Below are positions 14,601 through 26,600 of a stretch of 64,000 nt of DNA, piece after piece. Source of the DNA: Sthenelais limicola (Eukaryota; Annelida; Polychaeta; Phyllodocida; Sigalionidae); assembly GCA_942159475.1 (NCBI GenBank), contig OW804094.1, positions 128,698,755-128,762,754 of the forward strand. The letters run 5' to 3'. The position numbers and the translations under genes were made by a program. Each line of letters begins with the position of its first letter. The stretch's first letter is position 1. The notes under the pieces were generated by a model, which had not been told where the DNA came from, searched no databases, and saw only the letters and a program-made list of their open reading frames with translations.

Positions 14601-17600
14601 TTGAAAATTAGGAGTCAAATGGTGCATTCTGAGGGTAATCTTACCCCATAATTGACTTTTAGAAATGGGAATATTTCTTGAGTCACACAGTACATAAGGT
14701 TGAATAATTTTTTTGGCAAGTGATGGGTACCGAACCTGAATTTCCAGGTATATGTATAGAGCCTGAATATATATATACAGGTTCGATAGTAACTATTTAT
14801 ATTTTAAAAACACTCCATGGTAAAATGCTGTGACAAATTATGATTATTGATGGTTAGGAGAAAGTCAACATGACACTGATCTATACAGAATGTGCAGTCG
14901 GCGGCGGATAGGCCTACAAACTACGGTCTAGAACATGTTTTGACCCCAAATTTTAAAAAAAACGTAGTTTTTGTCATACAAAACGTAGCGTCGTAGTTTG
15001 ATGCTGAAATCGTAGTAACTACGGCGAAATCGTAGAAGTTGGCAGCTCTGAATAGGGTGAGAGAGTCTCGTTTGCTAGCCTAATGCTAGACTTATTTTCA
15101 TTCTTAAAATGACTTCGGCTCCAGAGATCAGAGGGTTTCTTACTGGAAGGTGCCTCAAGGCGTCAACCGCCACTGACTTCTGAAGCCAAATTTTTGCTTA
15201 ACGCCGTGACTCGCAAGTCAATTATTTGTAAAATGACCCTAGGGTCAGGTATTAGATATGATTTTTTTTGTGGGTGGAGAATATAATTGTTTCTAATGAA
15301 TTCACACATGCGTTGAGCGAAACATGTATTCTTATAGAGGTGCGAGGTACTGGTCACTGTTTTTTTCTTGACCGTCACGGCGTGCACGTATAGGTATATG
15401 AGTTGAATAAATGAGTATTGCTGTTTACTGCTCGCCTCTGCTAAATCTTAATCAAGTAAGGACTCATACAAATATTTACAGTAAAAACAAATAAATGACC
15501 TATAAAATATCAACTTCTTATTCGAATGGGTTGGATTTTCAACCATGGATATATTGAGGATGTTAACTTATAATATATTTATAGGGTTTTATTCTCCCCA
15601 ATATAAACTCCAGAAAGACGGTCGAGTAACGCACGAATTCGGAAATTGGCTCTGCCCATTCAAGTTGCAAAATATTGAAATACGATGGGTCGAATATGGT
15701 GCTTTATTGCCAAGGGGGCTTAACATAGCGAACATGTGAAGTTTAGTAGTAATGACTAAAACATTATCTAAACACACCCATCTGAGAATCAATAAAACAT
15801 GAACCTATACTGCCGATGGGTAAACACAATCCGGGCCCGATTTTGGAAAAGCCGCGCCAATAGTTGTGCTCAGAGTAACTACATATAGAAATTGCACACT
15901 GAAGGGGAAACAAATTAAATCTTCCCCTCGATTTAATAATACATAGGATGCAGTAGGTAGTCTACGGATTAACATTCTGCATCTGTGTGATACAGTATAG
16001 AAAATTTAAATCTGTACAAAATGTTTTGAGGAATTATCTACTTGACTTGAAACCTTGTTCATGCTGAGCATAATAAGGGATCAGGAAATATACATTTTTC
16101 GCCCAAAATCCGTTACAGAGGGCTCAAGTTGAATGGACGGCGGAACAGAATTTCCAAATAAAGCACCGAGTTGTGGTTCCCTTTGCCACGGCTGGTCATG
16201 AATGAGTAAGTAGGTATCTCCCCCACTGAGGTAACTCATCCCCATTCATCAACATGTCTGTTTAGAGACCTTTGGTGACACGAGCGTTGGCGCTACAACC
16301 CTTGCTTATTTGTGGATGGTTCATTTACCTCCACTTTTACAGTCAGAGGTAGGTAGGTACGTGTCGGACGCTGTATAAAGGGAAGGGGAGTGTTTAACCC
16401 ACTGTAAATCCAACGTTCAGTCTCGGGCAGTGATTTCACCCCTGGGGCAAAGGATCACAAAGGTTCATATGTCAGACAATTATTATGTAACATTGTAATT
16501 GTTAGGACATTTTATCCGTTGTATAATAATTACATTTCCATTGCTCTCTTGCAACAATACAGTCCCTCGTTTACGACATAGCTTTTTGTTGTGATTTGGT
16601 GATCATTCATCCGCAACGAATGGGGACAATACATCAAAAGCCATGAAGTAGCCAAATCAAAACTATATTAGGTCCATTTGGAGACAGTTTGGTTTAATTG
16701 TGATTTGGGTAAGGGCAATGTGGGAGAGAGTCATTAAATTGTGACAATACTGATCCGTAGGGATGAAAGGAGAACTTTTCCCATAAGCTAATCTGAAAAA
16801 TAAATAGTGCATCTGCAGGGTGGCGCAGCCCTGGATATACATATACAATCTGAAGGTGACAGGACTTCAATTCACAAATACATCTAACGTGAAGTCTTTT
16901 AATTGACATTGAGAAAGCATATTTTAGTCACGAATTTTTGGATTCCACAATTAAAGGCAACCCGTATTAAGAAATTCAAACTGCCATATTAGGGTAACTT
17001 ATCAATGTTTTGAATCATATTCAAATGCAAATTATTAGTCTGTCCAATGATTTCATCTTCACAATTACATTTCCTTGAGGCTTTATCTGAACATCCGCAG
17101 TATATTGGGATCATATCAGATCGGAGGCAATAGCGTGAATAAGCTCCAATATCATAACACACCAGCAAAGTATGTGCAATCATACCTAAGATCTACGATA
17201 TACACTCTTAGACACTTAGGCCTACCTGGTATAGTTTCTCCTTATAAAGTGTCCGCTCAATTTCTGCTGCTTTCGCTGGTTACTATGCCAATGTGGGACA
17301 TTCCCGGGGCTCCAGCAGCAGCTTCGCCAGAGCCTGAGGCTCATCTTTTGGTTTTGTATGTCGCGACCCAAGACTTTGTGAAAACAGTGGTGGTGAGGAT
17401 AGCACTTGTTTCCTCAACTGACCAACGACTTAAAGCCCACAGGTGTTTAGGCTTCAAACCTGCAGGCTTGGCTGCCAGCTCATATGTAGAGGACCGAGCG
17501 GCTAGATTATAAAAGGCCAGTGGTTTCAGGCAATGTGTCTCCAGGGTCAGGCGAGGCGTATAGGCACATATATAATAAATCCCTCGCCCAGTCTTATTCC

Positions 17601-20600
17601 TTTATGTCCACACCAAACATATATCTGAGCTGCGGATTGCCCCAAGAGAACTGGCTTAAGATCTTACGTCAGCGTTAGTATAGTACGATGAATGACAGCT
17701 ATACTAACAATGCAATATTTTCTTTCACAATCAGGGGAAATAAAATAATTGAGTATTGGCTTTCCCCAAGCGCAGTCGTACTTTGAGGATTCAGCGTTTC
17801 TATTTTTTGTTGCTCGGCCTAAGTCAGGCAATAACAGAGATGGCCATATTGCTTGTTAATAGAGTAGCGGACAAGAGTACTCGACATGGGGACCTTCGCA
17901 AGACTTTTGAATGTCTTGAAATCCCCCACAGCGAAGGTAAGATTTCCGGCTTTGAAAGTGTGGTGAGTGAGTAAATTCAATCATGCGCTCTCCTCAAGGG
18001 GTGGAAACGAGGAAGCGTGAAACAGGAAACCGCCGTATATCTACACAAATCTGCCGGGTATAAATCATTTCGATTACCCCGATAACATGAAATAGTTAAA
18101 GTGATGTAATAGTGGGAGGGGTTGTTGTGTCAGAGAAGAAACGCCCTGACTGAGGCTAAGAACAGTCGCCTTTGATCTTGGAGTAATATAAATATTCTAT
18201 TACTCCAAGTTTTGATGCAGCAAAAATTATGTTAATTGCTCTTGAAAATTCGAATTTTATCAAAGTTATAGGAGTAAATCGAATGAGTTTTATTTCATCT
18301 GTAGTCAGTAGAGATTGCATTATACATGTATAGTAGAATATCACCGAACTCACAGAAATGAAACGAATCACAAGGAGGCATGGGACCTGCGACCATGAAT
18401 AGTCACAGGGGCGGAGCTTATATAGGGGGGGGGGGGGGGGGTATCGAATCAATTACAATACCGTAGTGGCCCGTTCATAAGCCCAGGGATTTTATACAAT
18501 TAATTTTGATATTGGGGGTATGACTTTATTTTTTCATGACCTACACCCCCTTTTTGTTATAAAATTTATGTAATTTGTTATAGTGGGCTCTCAAATTAAT
18601 TACTAAATGTCATTCGTTAATATTTATGCAAATGGGGACTTTCTAAAGACTGATTATGAATATTGATATTTGTTATAGTGGGGTATCGGATCAATTACTA
18701 AATATCATTCGTTTATATGTAGGCAAATGGGGACTTATGCAAATGGGGACTTTCTAAAGACTTTTTATGAATATTGATATTTGTTATAGTCGGGTATCGG
18801 ATCAATTACTCAATATCATTCGTTGATATGTAGGCAAATGGGGACTTATGCAAATGGGGACTTTCTAAATACTGTTGATTATCAATATTGATATTTGTTT
18901 AAGTAGGATATCGAATAGAATATTTCTTATGGAAAACGGCGGCAGTAAAAGACACACATGATTTGATTTTTTCCTTTATTTCTAAAAAGCAAACTCGTGA
19001 ACATCATCTTCTGTTAAATGTTACTTCTAGCTTAGCAATATCCTCCTTTTGCTATTTCAGTAATGTCTATTTTCAAAAAGCAAACTCGTGAACATCATCA
19101 TGTTCTGTTAAATGTTCGTTCTAGCTTAGCAATATCCTCCTTTTGCTATTTCAGTAATGTCTATTTCTAAAAAGCAAACTCGTGAACATTATCTGTTAAA
19201 TGTTCGTTCTAGCTTAGCAATATCCTCCTTTTGCTATTTCAGTAATGTCTATTTCTAAAAAGCAAACTCGTGAACATCATCATGTTCTGTTAAATGTTCG
19301 TTCTAGCTTAGCACTATCCGCCTTTTGCTATTTCAGTAATGTCTATTTATCGGTAATGTCTATTTATCGCTAAGTCCTCATCCTCTTGAACATCATCAAG
19401 TTCTGTTAGATGTTAAATGTTCGTTCTAATGTATAGGTAATGTCTATTTATCGGTAATGTCCTCCTCCTCAGCATTCACAGTGCCTTTTGGGGCAACGCC
19501 GCCCTCATGGCCTCCATCAACACGTTTGCGTTCAGCGTTGAGCAAACGATTGCGTACAGTGTTGTCCTCTTCCTCCTCCTCGTCATTGCTACTGTACGTG
19601 TACGTATCGGGCACATGGAGAGAAACATCCTCCAGACAGCTCCCCCTGACTGTCCCGTTGATAAGGGCCGGCAGTAGATTAAGCAGTTCCTCCACGCTGG
19701 TTGTGGGCGCGACACTCAGCACGTCGAAGAGGGCTTCGGCGTTCAAAGTGTAGTTCTGGACGCTATGCCCCACCTCGACCGTCACCTCAAAGTTATCTGT
19801 GTATGGTTCCCGATCTAACGCTACTATCGCCATCACCGCCTGCTCCATTGGCTCGTCCGGCAAAATCTGAATCAAAAGATCAAATCAAATGATTATATGG
19901 AATAATCTAAATGAATGACAATATATAGCGATAATCTTTTCCTGGTGTTGAGAACTATTTTAAATAAAAGAACCCAATCTAGAAATAGCCCATAATCCAA
20001 ATAACAATGTCTAAGCTCTTTAGTATAAAGCTAAATATAAAAGATTGAAAATTGATATTAATATTTTTGCTACAAATTAACTATGAAAATTGCATGAAAA
20101 CAGTATTCAACTCCAAATCTCTGAGACTGAGAATAGCATTCGTTCAATTTAATGTTTACACAAAATACAACATCTGAAACAAACAAATATATACTATGGA
20201 AACAATAGTAAATCATGAAGTATATTACTTACAGCAACTTGGTCAGGGTAGTTGACCGCTAGTATTGGGCATCTATGTATTCTTGACATAGATACCGTCA
20301 CGTCCATCAGCTCTATATTTTCGCCGATATTCACCGACACGTATGCCGCCGCGGCGTCCCAGAGTGTGCATACACAAGTGGTCGTCCCGTCTGTAATGTG
20401 AATCTCTTTGACCAGTTTGGAGTAGGCCTCTTTCCCACACTGTACCATCTTGGCCTCGTCTGTCTGTAATAAATGATATTTCATGAATAAATAAAAGCTA
20501 TAAGTATCAAAGGTAAAAGTTATGTGTGTAGAACATGTGATAATGTATAAATAGGCAATTATTGGTAGACTGTATCTAAATCCAAACATTCATTTAACCT

Positions 20601-23600
20601 TAACATTTAACCTTAACATTTAACATTAACACCAGTTAATTCACATTCCAATGCTTATTCACAAATATTCTTACCTGGACAACACGGCCACTCACTGACG
20701 CACGGCTACCAGCAGGGAAGTTTAACGCAGTTGCCAATGCTGTCATCGGTGCCACACCTGTCGTCATGGCCTGCTCAGCCTTCTTAATATCACTTGGCGT
20801 GAGGTGAATAGGTTTGCGACTGTCATAAAATGAAGAACATTATACTATTATATCAGTTTAGAAGTTCTCATCGCCTTTGTATAGAGACACAATCGGTAGT
20901 TTGCTTAAATATGAACTCAAACATAAATCTCATATAGGACGTTTCTCGCTAACATGTATGCTCAAAAGATCTACTTCGGCGTATTCATCATACAATGAGT
21001 GAGAGACTGAGTGAGATTGGTTGCTTTACGCCCTTATCAACACATTTAATATGGTCATATCAAGGGCGGGAGAGCTGAGAGGGAGGCAGTTTATGATCAT
21101 ACCCAGGAAATAGACACAGAGAAGAATGTACAATATAAACTGCAAAATTAAAAAATCCTTACCGTGTGATATGCGTTCTGTTGTCCAGGGCTAATATTCC
21201 ATTTTCCACTTTGTAATTCGTTAGCGAGATACTATCACCTTCCCCGAAAAGGATTGGCTTGGTGCGCCGGAGGTAGCCTACGGCACAGCCGCTCTTGTCT
21301 GCAATGACCATTTTCCTTCTTGAGCGGTACACTTGCTCTACTGGCTCCAATGCCTCTTGCAAGCTGACCACTTGAGCCCTCACACAGTGGCTCACGTGTA
21401 CCGTTGTTTTAACATTGGCCAGTTCCGCGACGGTTACATAAACGTCCTGAGGGTTGAGAGTTGGGCCCGTTGCGGCAGCGCTAGCAGCAGCAGCAGCACC
21501 CTGAAACATAAAGCCACAATCTATCAGTCAATATTATACATTCCCAACAAATATATGAACTGTGAAATACAGATGATTCGGACGTAATATGTTCTAATAA
21601 CATGACCGTGTGACCATGTGTTTTCCTATTGCTATTCCACTACACATCGCCTGGACTCCTAGATCAATTCTTATATTATACCTGTCTCATTATTTAAAAC
21701 GAGTGATAATCTAATTCTTCAACGAAATGAATTCCATATCCTTCAGGAAACACACCATTATTCTACTTTACACTCAAATTTCGGCCACTGTTCCTTTATA
21801 ATCTGTTATGTGTAAGACAGAGAAGGCGTCTGAAACACTACCTAAATAAATCAATAAGCTGAATAACTAAGTGAATAACCTAACAAAAAATAAATGATAT
21901 AACTACCTCCTACAATCAAAATGGGAAATACACGTGGTAATTTCAAACTTACTTGAGATCCAGATGCTGTTGGGCCGCCAACTGTAGGAGAGGCGTAAGG
22001 GGTAAATCTGCCTCTACCTCTTCCTGTAGGAGTTCCAGGGCTTGCCTGGTAGAAGGCCCTAGGTGTAGCAGCAGGGCTACCTCGGCCAGCTCCTTGCGAT
22101 GTGTTGAAGTTGGGCCCTAACGTCGATTGCCCTCCTGGCAATCGACGTCCAGAGTTTGCGTTGTTTCGTTGGCTCATGTTGAAGGTTGACAAGAAGGAAA
22201 AAAGTTCCAAAAGCAAAAAATCTCAGTCGTAGTCAAAGTCCGAGTGAGAAGTGACCAGGTCCTCCAGGCCACAGGTTTTTATACGCGTGTGGGGCGCGTG
22301 CCGTTGCCCGCAGCGCACGTGCCATGGAGGTAGAACCCTCACCCCATTGGTCAGAAGTTCGCGCCCTTTAAGATAAGGCACGCGCCATGGACCGCATTGG
22401 TCAGTTTGATCGTTACTGGGCACTGCACCCACCCCTTGTGACACCCTCCCCTGGTGGACTACGTGCGCAAAAGAACCTTGGAAATTTTCCATAATGATGC
22501 AATGGTTAAATGATATATTAATAAATAGGATTACCTATAAAGTATGAAGAAGTTTATTTCTAAAAGTCCAATAAGAAAAATCAACAATAAGGAATGCTCT
22601 AATCTATGAAGGCGAGAGAGAGAGAGAGGACCTATTCAAACACACCTTATGTTAAACGTTATTATTTAGCACAGATACAATTTATTACTTTAACTATCGT
22701 TCAATGTGGTTTTATACACATTTATAATATTCTAAATCAACCTTTGATCCAACACTGAATTTAAAATTCAATGCTAAGGGCAAAGTGGTGGGACCATGGG
22801 ATATAATGGGAAGATGATATTCCATCTTCTCCCGAAAATAGATAGTCAATTTGGGTTTTCCATCTTGTTGTTGGGACTCCATTCATTTGGGATGGGGGTA
22901 AAAGGCTGTATACAGTCGTCAGAAAAGAACTATTTGCTGAATCTAGCCCATTGACATTCAGATCTCCTGCGAATGCTAGTACACGTTTACCTCTTAAAAT
23001 GGAAGCAGCACTTCGAAGCATCTGAAGCTTATGTTGTCTACGTGCGGTAGGGTGACAATAAAAAACTCCTACATATGTTGTAATACCTGGTATACACTCA
23101 ATTGCTCCAATCATGTACTCACAACCACTAGCCCCATATGAAAAAGTGTTACTACTAAGCATAGCAGGTTTTTTAACTATCATCATTAGTCCTGATCGGA
23201 TGTCCAACTCTCCGTTCGAACAGACATTAACCCTGTATGTTGTATACAACGCTGGCTTGTATACAAAGTTACACAAGTCTGTCAAGTGTGTTTCGTTTAT
23301 TAGGATAAGGTCTGCTCGTGTAGCTTGTGGGTCGCAATCAAGGCACTCTTTATTCCTCTGTGCGTACTCTATATTTTGGTAATAGACAACCAACGAATCA
23401 GCTCTGAAGGTGTTAAAGTTTAATGTTAAACACCGATTGTCTCTTAATCGGGCCATTTCCCTCACCACATTTTGGTCCAGTCTTATTTTGTTGGGGTCAA
23501 AATCAACTAGTGTAAGACCAGACAGGCTTGTCACCCGGCTCATTGCGACATAAGCAGCATGTCTTAATAGGGAACCACACCTCCCTGCAGTGTGGAGATC

Positions 23601-26600
23601 AACAACAACACATTCCACCGTTGAGCCTTGCGATTTGTGTATGGTCTTACCAGAAGCCTGACGTAAAGGAAACTGTTTCCTGTACACATTTACTGATTTT
23701 CTGCGTATAGCAAACTGAATTGTTGTTGGAAATATTGGCGTCCATGAAGGATCAATTGCAGGGCATGCCTGTGATCTGTAAATACGTCTTTGTGTAGTCC
23801 CAATTGCTGGCTCCTCAAACTCAAGCCATAGACATGTTGGTTTCTCATACCCTGGCCTAAACTGTATGAAGCGCAATATCCCTGTACTGCCATTTGTAAG
23901 CCCATCGTCAACATTTATATTTGTCACAACGTCATATAGTAGACCGGTACAAAGCCTAAGTTCACCTTGAAGGCAGCAAACTTGAGTTTTTACAATGAAT
24001 GCCTCTTGCAATAACGTTTGTCTCATCCCATCCTGGAATTTACCCATCAGGCGGTCAAAACAGTTAACAATGCATTTTTCACCTGTGGCTTCACTGTACA
24101 GTGAATCATTCATGTTGTGCACTCTTTCATTTGTCAGGAATAAAAATGTAGGAGACCGGCCTTGTGTTGTTACTACTGCTTCCTCTATCGTTTTGACGTT
24201 GCGAGATTTCAGAATTTCAATATCTGAAGCAGTCTGCTTTCCCTCACGTACTCTGTTTAGCAGTTCAGCAAACGAATGATCATCTTTTTGCCGCATGATC
24301 TCTGTCAACTCAAACATAGTGAAACACTCCTTCCACAGATTTAACCCTAATCCCTGCACACCAGGTAAACTTTGAAAAATCCACTGGTCATTGACAGCGG
24401 CGAGCTGGTAAATATCTCCAAAAAAAACCATGTGTATTGCGCCAAAAGGACTATCAACACCCTTTATTTCACGCAAACGTTTATCAATTACTGACAAAAA
24501 GCGACTGCCAATTAAGGACACTTCATCAATTAGTATTGCACGTACTGGTTTAAAGGCGAGTCGTACAGTGCTAAGTTTGTCAGCACTTAGTGGGACATAT
24601 GCTATTCTATTATCATACATTTGGATATGCAATCCTCTATGTAGCGTTTGTCCTCCAATCATATAGGACGCCTTTCCAGTGTAAGCAAGTTTCATTACTG
24701 AATCCTGTGATGGATCTGCTCCTGGCAAAAGATTAAACGCTCTTGATAGACCTATGTAAATATTGCGCAAAATACGGGATTTCCCAGTGCCAGCACCGCC
24801 AGTCACAAAAATGTTTAGTGGTTCAGTGTCGATCAAAATTCCCTTCATCACATGATCAAAAATGTGCCGTTGTTTACAATTCAATTCATTAGTTCCCTTA
24901 AGCAATTCCGCGCGCGGCCATAACTCGTCCACACTTACACTTGTTGTGGATATGCCTGTACCACCAACATCATGGCTGACATTTCTGTGGTCTTGACATG
25001 TGAGTGGGACAAAGAAACCATCATCGGCAATATTACGTGATCCCTCATCATCAGCGTGTTCATTTTCCTCGTCACATCCAGGTGCTACATTCTCATCTGT
25101 CATCGTATTTGCAACCCTATTGAAAATATCAACTAAAGAGTGCATCGACTGACAATTATACTTAGTATAGTTTTCTTTCATACATTGCTTTGAGTCTATC
25201 GTAAGACCATCATAGGCTGATGTATAACTCATATTAAAGTCTAGTAGTTCGTCCTCTCGACGCCACGGCCAAAATAATAGAAATTGAATTCTGTAAAATG
25301 ACTCTGCATCTTCATCCACCTTAGGGCAATAGTATGACAATACTCTAGCTCTTAGCCGCGGTCGATATGCGTAACCCCCTTCGATAATGCTTTCTGCGTG
25401 AAATTTAGCAGACTGTGTTCCCACTTTAACCCTGTTCACAGTACAGACAAAATCAGCCAGACAATATCCCTCATAAAATACAGGTCTTTTCGCATATATG
25501 TCAAATTTATCTTCCATACAAATGTCTGTGTCATTCGGATTCGCTTCTTCCAACACGCGAGTTGGTTTCAGAATTTTTCTCTCTGATTGTGGTTTGGTAG
25601 AAACAAAGATAACATCTCGACTCATAGCAGTTAACGGTAGACCCAAAAGCATGTAACAACATTCCTGTATGCTCACTTCAGTCGTCTTAATGAATACACT
25701 ACCAAGTGCTTTGACTGTCTCTCTAATGCCTGACCCAGCCCTTTGACATTCTTTAGACATTTCCCTAAGGGACAAACTTAAACCCCTACTCTCCTTATTG
25801 ATATAATTCACTATGTATGCAACAACTGAGTAAGGGTCGAGTGTAAACTGACAGTCCATATTTGCTTCCCATACTTGAAGCAAATTCTTCATGTACGCAT
25901 TCACACGATTCTCATTTGGCTTTCTCTTAAGGAAAACACGTGTATTTTTCAATGTTGAACGTACTGCATCTGTGTATTGTTCTTCGGACAGTTGCATTTC
26001 TGAAAGCATTTCCTCAAAAGAAATTTCATAGTCGAGAGTATCTAGGTATGTCTGTATAGCAACGTAAGTCTCTATATCTTCTTCTGATGCATCAGGTTTA
26101 GGATAAAGGATTGTTGTTTTGGGAAAGGGAGGTAATGGATAACCAAAGCGACAAACTGAACGCCCACCTTTCCTGCATGTGTGCGAGTGCTTGTGCACTT
26201 GGTACTTGATATACTTTTTGGTCTCCTCACTGACATCCAACGAGCATGATACATACTTATCTATGTATTCACATACTAATGAATTGTCTCCCCCTGGTTT
26301 ATATTGTGGTGCATCGGCACACCACACAATTAGGTGGGCGTGGCAAGATCCGCGATTTTGAAATTCGACGCGATAAAAGCTATCAATGACACGACCAACA
26401 GGACACAATGGGGAGTAAAGAATGCCTTTTAGAAATGCCTTGAACCTGTTATCGAAATACCTGCAGCAAGTCACAGGATCGGCATTTAATAACCGGCATT
26501 TTTCTAGATAAGGCATATTCTCGATGTCTTCATCACTGTACTCTTTTTTGTCTACGTTTCTGCCGACAGCTTTCAGTAAATCAATCCATCGGCTCTCGGC

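Noticed and set aside
17075..17512. 145-codon plus-strand frame
   Set aside because: No domain, no splice or promoter context, low-complexity Ala/Pro/Glu part; treated as chance.
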